A stretch of 64,000 nt of DNA from Nostoc sp. C052 (GCF_013393905.1 NZ_CP040272.1:4460001-4524000); one strand, 5' to 3'; shown: positions 34,237-42,668, counted from the first letter of the stretch. Program-made: numbers and translations. Notes: a model not told the origin generated them from the sequence alone.

Positions 34237-34505
34237 ACGGCTTTTTTCATGCGTCCGCCGAATCGACGAACATAGCGAGAACCAATGCGGACAATCCAGA
34301 CTTGAGCGTCTGGGTGACGGGCTTCGAGGCGATTGCAGGCAGCGATTTCACTAGCATCGACCTCAAAAGCTCCGGTTTCGATGTCGATCGCCACAATCTT
34401 ACCATGATTATCTGCTTCAACCTGTGAGCGAACCTGAGATTCATAAATCTCATCGCCACGTCGAGCGAATTCTTCTTTGCTATAGCGGGGTTGGCGAACT
34501 GTCAT
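34233..34505 (-). CDS. Small protein paired with the retropepsin-like protease
   Basis: The protein has 90 aa. N-terminal basic helix (RQPRYSKEEFARRGDEIYES), then HGKIVAIDIETGAFEVDASE and VWIVRIGSRYVRRFGGRM. Likely alpha/beta with an Arg-rich end. GAGG lies 9 nt before the ATG. It overlaps the protease gene by 4 nt. It could be the protease's partner, regulator or substrate; these pairs have a toxin-antitoxin-like layout, but no such function is established by the sequence. Confidence 0.75.
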   Translation of the reverse strand: MTVRQPRYSKEEFARRGDEIYESQVRSQVEADNHGKIVAIDIETGAFEVDASEIAACNRLEARHPDAQVWIVRIGSRYVRRFGGRMKKAV

Positions 34506-34538
34506 AGAAATAGCCTCGTGTTCACGCCTCTAATTTTT

Positions 34539-34718
34539 CTATTTTAGGCTGTCAACCATCTTATCAAACTGGGCGATCGCTCTATCAAAGTCGTCCAGAG
34601 TCGTACTTACTGAGCAAACCGTCTGTAATAGATACACATTGCGTAAGCTTCGCCAAGCCTGAAATAGTTGATCATTAATTATTGCTTCTGGTTTTGGGAG
34701 ATTACCAGCGAAGCAATC
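34539..34718 (-). pseudogene. Start-less gene fragment
   Basis: A 59-codon open frame ending in TAG at 34539-34541 reads NLPKPEAIINDQLFQAWRSL then RNVYLLQTVCSVS and DDFDRAIAQFDKMVDSLK. It looks coding (helical, HIP1-containing), but an in-frame stop precedes it and no usable start exists. It is probably the 3' end of a lost gene; family not recognised. Confidence 0.45.
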
Positions 34719-34752
34719 CTATAGTCCAAACTCCTTTGCCGAAAAATGAAAG

Positions 34753-35205
34753 TTATTCCAGTGCAATCAATCTCTTATTCTGCATTGGAACAACTTCAAG
34801 ATTTTGATTACTACTGTACCTTGCCTGTGCAATGAGTTTCTTACCTTGCTTGACGGCTGTACGAATTGCATTTTCATATATTTTCTGATCAAATGTCAAC
34901 GTTCGTGACGGTTCTGGTTGAGTAACAGTCCAACGAATCAAATCTTGATTATGAAATACGTTTACGCCTTTGGTGACACCAGCACACTCTGGAACGCCAC
35001 ACCAACATGTGATGATATAAAATTGACCGTCCCGCTCAATAGATTGAATTAACTCCTCTAAGTTCACTGCGTAGTATGTAAAGTCAGTTAGTCTTTCACC
35101 ATTCACAAGAATTTCAAAAATTAGATAATACCCTCCCTGTTTATTTTTATCGTCAGGAAAAGTATATAGATGACTGCATATTTTGATATCACTAATTGGG
35201 TTCAT
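34753..35205 (-). CDS. Unknown protein with CWCGVPECAG motif, last gene of DUF433 operon
   Basis: The protein has 150 aa from ATG 35205; the frame extends upstream, but this start lies 14 nt inside the DUF433 gene's end and gives a compact protein. Features: YYLIFEILVNGERLTDFTYY, then FYIITCWCGVPECAGVTKG with three Cys (possible metal site or disulfide), followed by a helix NAIRTAVKQGKKLIAQARY. I do not recognise the family by name; similar CxCGxPxCxG proteins occur as hypotheticals. Position suggests it is the functional partner of the DUF433 protein. No PIN or nuclease motif is visible. Confidence 0.7.
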   Translation of the reverse strand: MNPISDIKICSHLYTFPDDKNKQGGYYLIFEILVNGERLTDFTYYAVNLEELIQSIERDGQFYIITCWCGVPECAGVTKGVNVFHNQDLIRWTVTQPEPSRTLTFDQKIYENAIRTAVKQGKKLIAQARYSSNQNLEVVPMQNKRLIALE

Positions 35206-35437
35206 TTTTACTAGCGGATTTATCCACAAACAACTTCTTCTCACGATCAGCAGCAAAAGCTAGACACGCTTTAATATCTTCAGAAGTTAATTCAGAAAAA
35301 TCCTCTAGGATTTCTGCTTCAGTCATTCCACTAGCAAGATACTCCAAAATATCATAAACAGTGATTCGCATTCCCCGGATACAGGGTTTACCACTGCGTT
35401 TTCCAGGTTCAATTGTAATAATGTCGTGATAATTCAT
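35192..35437 (-). CDS. DUF433 protein, VapB45-like antitoxin candidate
   Basis: The protein has 81 aa. The core ITIEPGKRSGKPCIRGMRI followed by TVYDILEYLASGMTEAEILEDF is the DUF433 signature with its helix-turn-helix-like region. DUF433 proteins are usually antitoxins paired with a DUF5615 PIN-like (VapC45-type) toxin. Here the next gene does not look like a PIN protein. The start is 2 nt after the stop of the 152-aa gene and the end overlaps the 34753 gene by 14 nt, so the three are one translation-coupled operon. Confidence 0.85.
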   Translation of the reverse strand: MNYHDIITIEPGKRSGKPCIRGMRITVYDILEYLASGMTEAEILEDFSELTSEDIKACLAFAADREKKLFVDKSASKNEPN

Positions 35438-35439
35438 AA

Positions 35440-35898
35440 TTAGTCAAGATAATAGTTACGATCGCCTGAAAACATCGATTCTAGCTCCTCAACTGTTGCA
35501 ATAATTGCCTCTATATCTCTATCTGAAGCCAATTCCTTAATCTCTTTAAGACGTTCCAACACTCCTGCTTTCCCATCCGGCACCAATGCATTAAACTGAT
35601 ACCAATTGTAGAGGTGATACAGCAGGTGATACGTAACACCGATATCTAGTTCATGACTAGGTTCACGTAGAAATAACTCTAAATTAACTAACCAGTCTAT
35701 TGCGGCATCAATTCCATCAATGTAAGTGTGAAAAACAGCAGTTTTCAGCATTTCCTCTGGTGCATTGGGATAAGCTTGGCGGAATGCCTGTTTTGCCTCG
35801 CTGCTCAAGTTGCTACGTTGTAGCAAAGTTCGTACAATTTCCCAACGTTGTTCTCGACTGAATTGTTTTGGCGTGTTCGCATCCTGTGACTGTTGCAT
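35440..35898 (-). CDS. Unknown helical protein, first gene of DUF433 operon
   Basis: The protein has 152 aa, largely helical: SREQRWEIVRTLLQRSNLS, then a region FHTYIDGIDAAIDWLVNLEL and YHLLYHLYNWYQFNAL rich in aromatic residues, and a charged C-terminal helix ending FSGDRNYYLD. No signal or membrane span. No family recognised. Coupled to the DUF433 gene with 2 nt between stop and start. Its own promoter should lie in 35899-35986. Confidence 0.7.
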   Translation of the reverse strand: MQQSQDANTPKQFSREQRWEIVRTLLQRSNLSSEAKQAFRQAYPNAPEEMLKTAVFHTYIDGIDAAIDWLVNLELFLREPSHELDIGVTYHLLYHLYNWYQFNALVPDGKAGVLERLKEIKELASDRDIEAIIATVEELESMFSGDRNYYLD

Positions 35899-35986
35899 CT
35901 AAGCCCATCCAATAATGCTAACAGTGTAAACAGTTTGTCTTAAGTGCGATCGCCTGAGCAACACCAAATAACTTTACTGATAATTT

Positions 35987-36232
35987 CTATTCCGTCTGCT
36001 GCACCGCAGTATTGAGTTGCTGACGCTGGGCAACATGGATTAACATCCTTAGCGCTCCATTCACAGCTGCATCATTGGGAAAAGCTTGAGCAACATCGGG
36101 ATCTAAAAGCACTAAGTTCGTCCCTGCACGATATCTCTCAACATATTTGCCCTTAACTCCGTCCTCCATTTGAGCGAAGTCGTACTCAGAAAGTAATTCG
36201 TCTTCCATTTTATTTTCAACTTCCCTCTTCAT
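35987..36232 (-). CDS. BrnA-type antitoxin
   Basis: The protein has 81 aa. ATG 36232 has AGGAG 7 nt upstream and overlaps the toxin gene's end by 17 nt. It contains LLSEYDFAQMEDGVKGKY, an N-terminal pattern of BrnA-type antitoxins, and a C-terminal DPDVAQAFPNDAAVNGALRM ribbon-helix-helix-like region that binds DNA for autoregulation. It should neutralise the 36216-36491 product and repress the operon. An ATG at 36208 is an alternative start. Confidence 0.8.
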   Translation of the reverse strand: MKREVENKMEDELLSEYDFAQMEDGVKGKYVERYRAGTNLVLLDPDVAQAFPNDAAVNGALRMLIHVAQRQQLNTAVQQTE

Positions 36233-36491
36233 AGAATCTCCTCTCGTGTCGAGTGGCTTTTCGGGCACTACTAACTCGTACCTTTTCTCCTCTGTCGGTA
36301 TGTGCAACAACTAAAAGTTGTCCAAACCCAGATATGCCAATAAGAACGTAGCGGTTTTCTCTAATGGAATGATTGGGATCGGGGAAAGTTACAGATCGAG
36401 GGTCATTAAATACGGTTGAAGCTTCCTGAAAGGAAACATCATGCTTCTCAAGGTTAAACGCTGCCTTCTCCGGGTTCCACTCAAATTCCAT
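36216..36491 (-). CDS. brnT: BrnT-type toxin
   Basis: The protein has 91 aa. The features FEWNPEKAAFNLEKHDVSF (residues 3-21), FNDPRSVTFPDPNHS, ENRYVLIGISGFGQLLVVAHT and the C-terminal VRVSSARKATRHERRFYEE match BrnT toxins, ribonucleases of type II toxin-antitoxin systems. The upstream extension of the frame is rejected because MEFEWNP is the normal start. It precedes and overlaps its antitoxin, as usual for brnTA. Confidence 0.85.
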   Translation of the reverse strand: MEFEWNPEKAAFNLEKHDVSFQEASTVFNDPRSVTFPDPNHSIRENRYVLIGISGFGQLLVVAHTDRGEKVRVSSARKATRHERRFYEEGS

Positions 36492-36598
36492 GCAAAATCT
36501 TTTCTGCCACCTTCTCCTGGAGTTTAGCAGCACTGTGAGGATGCTCCATCAACAATCTCAAAGTCACCCTTACCGCAAAATTACGAATTAGTAATTAG

Positions 36599-36895
36599 TC
36601 AAACACCTACTTCTAATAATAGAGCTTCCATAGCTTCCCAAGAGAGTCCTTGTTGAATATAACGGGGTGCTTCAGGATTGTAAGGACTGGCTACTCGGTC
36701 AATATTGAGGATGTTTGCCCCATCTGGTAGAACTGGTACATCTGCATCAAATGCCGTTGGACGCATCAAAGAACTGGAAAAGCCTTTGAAAATGGCAATT
36801 GTATCTTGCTCATCGGCAATTTCCACCGTTACAATTAGGACTTCTTTGGTGCGTTTAGCGGTGTATTGTTCCATTCGCTTGCCAATGGAATTCAT
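36599..36895 (-). CDS. Conserved cyanobacterial protein (possibly DUF7734)
   Basis: The protein has 98 aa, soluble. The pattern RTKEVLIVTVEIADEQDTI, AIFKGFSSSLMRPTAFDADVPVLP and INIDRVASPYNP-like sequence (NILNIDRVASPYNPEAP) is one I associate with a cyanobacterial/plastid family of unknown function, perhaps DUF7734; the exact number is uncertain. It lies 16 nt downstream of the DUF3177 gene on the same strand and is likely co-transcribed. Confidence 0.75.
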   Translation of the reverse strand: MNSIGKRMEQYTAKRTKEVLIVTVEIADEQDTIAIFKGFSSSLMRPTAFDADVPVLPDGANILNIDRVASPYNPEAPRYIQQGLSWEAMEALLLEVGV

Positions 36896-36911
36896 TTTTT
36901 TAAGATTAGGG

Positions 36912-37508
36912 TTACTGTGGTGTGGCCGAGCGTCCCTGCTTGCCCAGCTTAATCAGAACAAAATAGCTTAAGTAAAGCACATAAATGACTAAACTAGTTA
37001 TGCCAAGAAAACCTAAGAACTCAGCCTTACTATTAGCATGAAAATATTCTTTGAATAGTAACGGAGCCTCGAACCAAACCTGACAATAGGAAGTCTTCAG
37101 CACATTGCCAGAAAAAGCACAACCCAAAAAAGGGATAAAGGCGAGTGTGCCCAAAAAACAATAAACAGTTGTCGCCCAGCGCCAAGAAGTAAAAATAAAT
37201 TTCAAAGAACCACTGGTTTGATACTCAATTTCATCGTTGATATCCACCCAGAACCACAGCGAAATCGGGATCAAAATCCGAGCCATCAACCCAGAGATAA
37301 AGCTAACTGGATACTGGGCAATCATTAAGTAAATCGTGATTGCTACTAGGCTTGCTACTCGCCAGTATATGATCAATAAGCGTTGTATACCTTCTGCTTT
37401 TTGCACAAATGCCCAAATCAGAAGAATTAGCGGAATAATTACCAAGAATAATACTGATAGTCGGTAATCAATCCAGACGAAAGGGCGAAACCAAATATTA
37501 TAGTCCAT
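36912..37508 (-). CDS. DUF3177 membrane protein
   Basis: The protein has 198 aa from ATG 37508; TTG 37520 is an alternative. It has about five membrane spans. The N-terminal FRPFVWIDYRLSVLFLVIIP then IYWRVASLVAITIYLMIAQ and LMARILIPISLWFWVDIN are recognisable as the cyanobacterial DUF3177 family. Function unknown. It is immediately upstream of the 98-aa gene (16-nt gap). Confidence 0.85.
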   Translation of the reverse strand: MDYNIWFRPFVWIDYRLSVLFLVIIPLILLIWAFVQKAEGIQRLLIIYWRVASLVAITIYLMIAQYPVSFISGLMARILIPISLWFWVDINDEIEYQTSGSLKFIFTSWRWATTVYCFLGTLAFIPFLGCAFSGNVLKTSYCQVWFEAPLLFKEYFHANSKAEFLGFLGITSLVIYVLYLSYFVLIKLGKQGRSATPQ

Positions 37509-38100
37509 AGTTTTTCTCAAACAATAGATAAAAATAAGTCAGAACCCAGAATAAATCAAGTGGGGTTTTATACCACTACATGATTGTAGACTGCTAAATA
37601 AGGCAGTGGTATAAAACCCTTTTATTCAGGAGTCAGTCGAACTCCAATTCATCCTGAATTCTTCTTGATAATAGTTTATTGAACCTCGTATGACTATAAG
37701 TCACGAGTATTACAAAAAATTTATAGGGGCATACATCTGTACGCCCCTACTAACAATTAATTTGTTGTTTAATTTATAAAAATCCTAGTTTATCCCTTTG
37801 GAATAAGCCTCTTGATTCAGATAAAGAATTTACAGATGATTTCAAGTTAGTGAGGTATACAAGCTAAATCTCAAAACCAGGTATAAAGCCTGTTTTGCTT
37901 CTGCTAGGGCAGCGGGGCGTAGCCTATTGTGATTCCTTCTGCTGTATTTTTTGTTTTCACGACTCAAGTACAGGACTTAAATAAAACGCTTGCAAGTGGA
38001 GGACATTGGCAAATCTCCGCATCCCCCACTTTGGGCGTATTCTTTGGTCAATCCTGGTTGCTTGCTGACCAAACAACAGAAAATCTGCTTGCCTCAATTT
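37509..38100. other. Spacer with two strong inverted repeats
   Basis: GGGTTTTATACCACT (37563-37577) and its perfect complement (37605-37619) form a 15-bp stem; TAGGGGC/GCCCCTA (37724-37749) forms a second stem of a type dispersed in such genomes. A plus frame at 37929-38261 runs antisense into cp12 and is rejected. No gene is seen. Confidence 0.55.
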
Positions 38101-38346
38101 TTAGTCGTCGTAAACGCGGCATTCAATTGCATCTGGGTTGTCATCACAATACTGTTCTAGAGAGTTTTTTGGCTTGCTTTGACGCTTGTGAGAAGCTTCG
38201 GCTTGCAACTCTTCTACTGCATCCCAAGCAGCAGCACACTCTGGTGAGTTGCTACCGTTGATATCACAAACAGTACGCGCTTGTTCTACTTCTTCTTGGA
38301 TTTTCTCTTGAATGTCGCCTTTTGCTGTTTCTTGGATGTTTGTCAT
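38101..38346 (-). CDS. cp12: Calvin cycle regulatory protein CP12
   Basis: CP12 is a disordered redox-switch protein that ties GAPDH and phosphoribulokinase into an inactive complex in the dark. The protein has 81 aa. Both Cys pairs are present: Cys27/Cys37 (VCDINGSNSPEC) and Cys67/Cys76 (YCDDNPDAIEC), and the core AWDAVEELQAE signature (residues 40-50) is intact. The C-terminal IECRVYDD inserts into the GAPDH active site in known structures. It is monocistronic; GAPDH and PRK genes are not in the window. Confidence 0.96.
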   Translation of the reverse strand: MTNIQETAKGDIQEKIQEEVEQARTVCDINGSNSPECAAAWDAVEELQAEASHKRQSKPKNSLEQYCDDNPDAIECRVYDD

Positions 38347-38718
38347 TGCTTTAGTCTCGTTGTGTGTTGTTAATACTAGTATAGAAAATGTTCAGAAATG
38401 GTAATTTTTCGCTTGATTAATAACCATTCTAACCATTTAGCCGATCATAAGTTAGTGCTTTAGCCTATTGATTTATAACCAATACAGCAAGTTAGCGCAT
38501 CTATAATGCATTTACCTTTATTTTTTAAGATTTTGTGGAATCAGTAGCATAGATAAATAATCATACAATATATTCAGATGCCTATATAGGGAATGACAAC
38601 CCCAGCTTCTTGGGATGGTGGAGACAAAGGGCTGGTGTCAATTCTTGTAAAATGCAATTCTTCCCAAAATAAAAAGTCAAAACCTACTAGCCTAAAAAGA
38701 GAAAGAAGCTCAAAACTC
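38347..38718. other. Divergent spacer, cp12 and FIST genes
   Basis: AT-rich and holds the promoters of both divergent genes. An in-frame upstream ATG for the FIST gene exists at 38593, but GGGA sits directly against it and the added 42 residues look non-coding. Confidence 0.45.
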
Positions 38719-39951
38719 ATGGCAGACCAAATGCAGTGGGCAAATGCCCTATCAACCCGTCATTCATTGGAAGCCGCTGTTACAGATGTGGTAGAACGTG
38801 CTGTCTCATCGTTAACGGCACATGCGGATCTAGGACTGGTATTCATTTCGTCTGCTTTTACGAGTGAGTATTCTCGACTGTTACCTTTGTTAGCTGAGAA
38901 ACTTTCTGTGCCAGTGTTAATTGGCTGTAGCGGTGGAGGTGTGATTGGGACAACAGTTAGCGGAGATACCCAAGAACTAGAAGCTGAACCAGCTATTAGC
39001 TTGACTTTAGCACACCTTCCAGGAGTGAAGATTCAAGTTTTTCATGTTGTTGCTGAAGAATTACCTGACTTAGACAGTTCACCAGATGCTTGGGTTGATT
39101 TGATCGGTGTACCACCATCGCCGACACCCCAGTTCATCCTGCTTTCTAGTTCTTTCGCCTCTGGAATCAATAATTTGTTGCAGGGATTGGATTTTGCTTA
39201 TCCAGGATCGGTGATCGTGGGGGGACAGGCTAGTGGTGGGGGTATGGGTGGTCGTGTTGCCTTATTTTGTAACGATGTTAGTGGCGAGGAACACCAAAAT
39301 CTGTACAGAGAGGGTACTGTTGGTATAGCTTTGACTGGCAATATTGTTTTAGAAACGATTGTAGCCCAAGGATGCCGACCGATTGGCAAACCATTGCAAG
39401 TCACAAAAGCTGATCGCAATATTATTCTCGAATTAGATGAAAAAGTACCTTTAGTGGTGTTGCGAGATTTGATTGCCAGTCTCAGCGAACAAGAACGGAG
39501 TTTAGCCCAGCATTCTCTGTTTGTGGGTGTGGCAATGGATGAATTTAAGTTAGCTTTGCAGCAAGGAGACTTTTTAATTCGTGGTATTCTTGGGGTCGAT
39601 CCAACAGCTGGGGCGATCGCAATTGGCGATCGCGTCCGTCCTGGTCAAAGGCTGCAATTCCACCTCCGCGATGCCCAAGCCTCTGCTGAAGACTTAGAAT
39701 TACTCCTGCAAAGTTATCAACACCAGCGAGAATCTGAACCTTCTGCTGTAGCTGCTTTGATGTTTGCCTGTCTAGGACGAGGTGAAGGACTGTATGGTAA
39801 ACCTAACTTCGATTCGGAACTATTTCAGCGCTACCTTAATGATATTCCTGTCGGTGGCTTTTTCTGTGGTGGTGAAATTGGCCCTGTTGGTGGTAGAACG
39901 TTTTTACACGCCTACACTTCAGCGTTTGGAATTTGTCGCCAAAATCAGTAA
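38719..39951 (+). CDS. FIST domain sensor protein
   Basis: The protein has 410 aa from ATG 38719. The FIST N domain (residues ~1-200: MQWANALSTRHSLEAAVTDV, ADLGLVFISSAF, VLIGCSGGGVIG) and the FIST C domain (~215-405: GRGEGLYGKPNFDSELF, VGGFFCGGEIGPVGG, FLHAYTSAFGI) are both complete. FIST modules are thought to bind small ligands, possibly amino acids. Usually they are fused or adjacent to signalling modules; here there is no kinase, GGDEF or methyl-accepting domain, so the output is unknown. Confidence 0.88.
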   Translation: MADQMQWANALSTRHSLEAAVTDVVERAVSSLTAHADLGLVFISSAFTSEYSRLLPLLAEKLSVPVLIGCSGGGVIGTTVSGDTQELEAEPAISLTLAHLPGVKIQVFHVVAEELPDLDSSPDAWVDLIGVPPSPTPQFILLSSSFASGINNLLQGLDFAYPGSVIVGGQASGGGMGGRVALFCNDVSGEEHQNLYREGTVGIALTGNIVLETIVAQGCRPIGKPLQVTKADRNIILELDEKVPLVVLRDLIASLSEQERSLAQHSLFVGVAMDEFKLALQQGDFLIRGILGVDPTAGAIAIGDRVRPGQRLQFHLRDAQASAEDLELLLQSYQHQRESEPSAVAALMFACLGRGEGLYGKPNFDSELFQRYLNDIPVGGFFCGGEIGPVGGRTFLHAYTSAFGICRQNQ

Positions 39952-39959
39952 TCAGTGTT

Positions 39960-40035
39960 AAACCAATTTTCGATTTTGAATTTTGGATTTTGGATTGAAA
40001 TAAAAATCTAAAATCTAAAATCTAAAATTGAATCA
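39960..40035. terminator. Self-complementary STRR between convergent genes
   Basis: TTTTGGA-type heptamers are followed by ATCTAAA-type heptamers that can pair with them, so the array folds into a long AT-rich hairpin between the FIST gene (plus) and the phosphoesterase gene (minus). Confidence 0.5.
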
Positions 40036-40038
40036 CTC

Positions 40039-41163
40039 CTAACTCTTATCCAGCAAAAGTGTGCTGTTATTATCAATCAGTGTCATTCCAGCAGTGGCGA
40101 TGCCTGGGTTGGAGTGTGATGCACTATATGTCTGAATATAACGCCGCACTTCTGGGGGAAAATGAGGATAATCTAAGACAGCATCACCATCGGCAATAGT
40201 CGCCCAGAAGTCACGCAAACCAGGAGCTAATTCTTTTGCCTGTGATAATGGTAAGTTTAATGGGGAGTGAGTTAGTAGCTTAACTAGGAAAGGGAAAGAG
40301 CGATCGCCCATCCACTGCCTTGATGAATGTTGCAAGTCGGGGAACTCTGGCACAGATTCAACGCGATGGGATAAAATTTGCAACCATTCTTTACCTTGGT
40401 GATCTCGATGAAACTCTAGCACCCGATAAGGGTGAGGGTAGCTTACTAAAGAGCCAGTGGTAATATCATAAACTCCATCTGAGTAAGCAATATCCTGAAC
40501 GTGCAAATGCCCCGTAAACACTAGCTTGACTCCATAGCGCCTCAGCAATTGCAATAGTTCTGTGGAATTAGACAACATATAGCGATTTGCTAGTGGATGA
40601 CTCGATTGATTGGGCAAATGCTCCACCACATTATGATGCACCATCACTAAAACTAAATCGTCACCAGACGCCGCCAGTACCTCTTCTAACCACCGTAGCT
40701 GTTTGGCATCCAAACACCCCACTTGCTCACCCTGGTCATTAAAGGAGTTAGAATTCAGTCCAATCAGCTTAACTCCAGGTAGCAACTCACGAATGTAGTA
40801 AATCTGCTGTGGATCTTCATAGCCAAACTTCGTGTAATAGTAGGGAAAATCCGCAAAAGCAATTGATTGCTGATCGGCCAACAGTACAGGAACGTCATGA
40901 TTCCCAGGAACAACATAGACGGGAAAAGGAAGTTCGGCTAAACATTGTTGCAACCAAGCGTGATTTTCTGGTTCGCCGTGTTGGGTTAAATCTCCTGGTA
41001 ACAACAGGAAATCTAAATCAAGTTGTATTAAATGTTCTAGTACGCTTTTAAACGCCGAGATACTTACTTCTACTAGATGAAAGCGGCTAGGATGATCCCA
41101 GATTGTGTGAGGAAGTGCCAGGTGTAAGTCGCTGACTACCGCAAAGCGAAAATTGAGAGTCAT
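40039..41163 (-). CDS. Calcineurin-like metallophosphoesterase
   Basis: The protein has 374 aa. All five metal-binding blocks are seen: SDLH (Asp12, His14), GDLTQ (57-61), GNHD (87-90), MVHHN, and TGHLHVQD. The first ~260 residues resemble cyclic-nucleotide phosphodiesterase/Icc-type enzymes; the last ~110 residues are an extension of unknown role. Substrate not predictable from sequence. No signal peptide. It is divergent from mtnP, and the two may share an upstream region of about 250 nt. Confidence 0.88.
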   Translation of the reverse strand: MTLNFRFAVVSDLHLALPHTIWDHPSRFHLVEVSISAFKSVLEHLIQLDLDFLLLPGDLTQHGEPENHAWLQQCLAELPFPVYVVPGNHDVPVLLADQQSIAFADFPYYYTKFGYEDPQQIYYIRELLPGVKLIGLNSNSFNDQGEQVGCLDAKQLRWLEEVLAASGDDLVLVMVHHNVVEHLPNQSSHPLANRYMLSNSTELLQLLRRYGVKLVFTGHLHVQDIAYSDGVYDITTGSLVSYPHPYRVLEFHRDHQGKEWLQILSHRVESVPEFPDLQHSSRQWMGDRSFPFLVKLLTHSPLNLPLSQAKELAPGLRDFWATIADGDAVLDYPHFPPEVRRYIQTYSASHSNPGIATAGMTLIDNNSTLLLDKS

Positions 41164-41417
41164 TGATTTATGAAAATGTTAAAAGCAGGGGTTAAAACAA
41201 GTCTTTTTCCAAAAGTATAACGCTTGCTTTGTTTCCCTGCGTAGGAGTGCATCTACTTAACATTTGTATACATGAAGCATCGATCGCACACTATGATGAC
41301 AATTATTTATTGGCATTTTTAATTTTTAATTCAAAGCAAAGCGACGTGACTGCCTTTTCTGCTACTCCCCTTTTCGATAAAATAACTGAGCAGATCAGCA
41401 AGGAACAGTTCAGAATC

Positions 41418-42290
41418 ATGGCTCAAGCTAGTATTGGAATTATTGGTGGTAGCGGTCTGTATAAAATGGATGCGCTCAAAGATGTCGAAGAAGTGCAAGT
41501 CCAAACTCCTTTTGGTTCACCATCTGATGCTTTGATTCTGGGGACTTTGGATGGGACACGGGTAGCTTTTTTAGCGCGTCATGGCCGCAATCACACGCTT
41601 TTACCCTCCGAGTTACCGTTTCGCGCGAATATCTATGCGATGAAGCAATTGGGTGTAAAGTATTTAATCTCAGCTAGTGCTGTCGGTTCCTTGAAAGCAG
41701 AGGCGAAACCACTGGATATGGTGGTGCCAGATCAGTTTATTGACAGAACAAAAAATCGGATTTCAACGTTTTTCGGTGAAGGAATTGTGGCTCACATTGC
41801 CTTTGGAGATCCGATATGTAAGAATTTGGCTGTTGTGTTGGCAGATGCGATCGCATCTCTCAATTTACCAGAAGTTACTCTCCATCGCGGCGGTACTTAT
41901 GTGTGCATGGAAGGCCCAGCTTTTTCTACTAAAGCAGAATCGAATCTCTACCGTAGTTGGGATGCAACAATTATTGGTATGACAAATTTACCAGAGGCGA
42001 AGCTGGCCAGGGAAGCAGAAATAGCTTATGCAACCTTAGCGCTGGTGACAGATTATGATTGTTGGCATCCAGACCATGACAGTGTGACGGTAGAATTAGT
42101 AATTGGCAATTTGCTACGGAATGCTGTGAATGCTCAAAAGGTGATTCAAGAAACTGTGCGCCGCTTGAGTGAAAATCCGCCAACCAGTGAGGCGCATTCG
42201 GCGTTGCAGTATGCGATTTTGACTCAGTTGGATAAAGCACCAGCGGCAACAAAGGAAAAATTAGGGTTATTGTTGCAGAAGTATTTGTAG
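41418..42290 (+). CDS. mtnP: S-methyl-5'-thioadenosine phosphorylase
   Basis: MtnP cleaves methylthioadenosine with phosphate to adenine and methylthioribose-1-phosphate in methionine salvage. The protein has 290 aa from ATG 41418, normal for the family; the 63 upstream codons of the frame are not conserved-looking. Signatures: IGIIGGSGLY at 5-14, FLARHGRNHTLLPSELPFRAN (phosphate/substrate loop), ALKAEAKPLDMVVPDQFIDRT-like SLKAEAKPLDMVVPDQ, MEGPAFSTKAES, and GMTNLPEAKLAREAE. No other met-salvage gene is adjacent. Confidence 0.93.
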   Translation: MAQASIGIIGGSGLYKMDALKDVEEVQVQTPFGSPSDALILGTLDGTRVAFLARHGRNHTLLPSELPFRANIYAMKQLGVKYLISASAVGSLKAEAKPLDMVVPDQFIDRTKNRISTFFGEGIVAHIAFGDPICKNLAVVLADAIASLNLPEVTLHRGGTYVCMEGPAFSTKAESNLYRSWDATIIGMTNLPEAKLAREAEIAYATLALVTDYDCWHPDHDSVTVELVIGNLLRNAVNAQKVIQETVRRLSENPPTSEAHSALQYAILTQLDKAPAATKEKLGLLLQKYL

Positions 42291-42390
42291 TGAAGAATTC
42301 AGGAGTCAGAATCAAGACACTTCTCTACGAAGAGACTGCGCCAACGCTATCAGTTGGGCATATATCAATACAGTTCAGAATGAGCAACAA

Positions 42391-42470
42391 AACACTTGTA
42401 GAAACGGCGATTCATCGCGTCTTGAAAACCCAAAATTGTTGCTAGTAGCCCTTAACCCAAGCGTATTGGG
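42391..42470 (+). repeat. 80-bp dispersed repeat, copy A
   Basis: Starts AACACTTGTAGAAACGGCG and ends CCAAGCGTATTGGG. By hand it matches the reverse complement of 46238-46317 at 73 of 80 positions. Shorter related pieces occur at about 13540-13613 and 46100-46162. Confidence 0.8.
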
Positions 42471-42514
42471 GCATAGATACCATGTGGGAAGAAAGCTATA
42501 GACCTGCTACTGAT

Positions 42515-42550
42515 TAAAAACCACCAAATCTTACGATTTGGTGGTTTTTA
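42515..42550. terminator. Bidirectional intrinsic terminator
   Basis: TAAAAACCACCAAATC pairs perfectly (16 bp) with GATTTGGTGGTTTTTA around a TTAC loop, giving a T-run in both directions. It serves mtnP (plus) and the lipoprotein gene (minus). Confidence 0.9.
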
Positions 42551-42668
42551 ATCTATCTATTCATCAGCCACTTGTATAGAATTGATTCTGAATTCTGTTA
42601 GCGTAGCGGGACGTAGCCCATTCTGACTTCTGACTTCTGAATTCTGAATTCTATTTCGATAACTAATT

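Larger units (their letters stand above)
42291..42668. other. Spacer with dispersed repeat, terminator and STRR
   Basis: Contains the 80-bp repeat copy A (42391-42470), a bidirectional terminator (42515-42550) and CTGACTT/CTGAATT heptamers (about 42623-42652). No gene. Confidence 0.6.

Noticed and set aside
37929..38261. 110-codon plus-strand frame
   Set aside because: It runs antisense across cp12, has no ribosome site, and its sequence fits no family.
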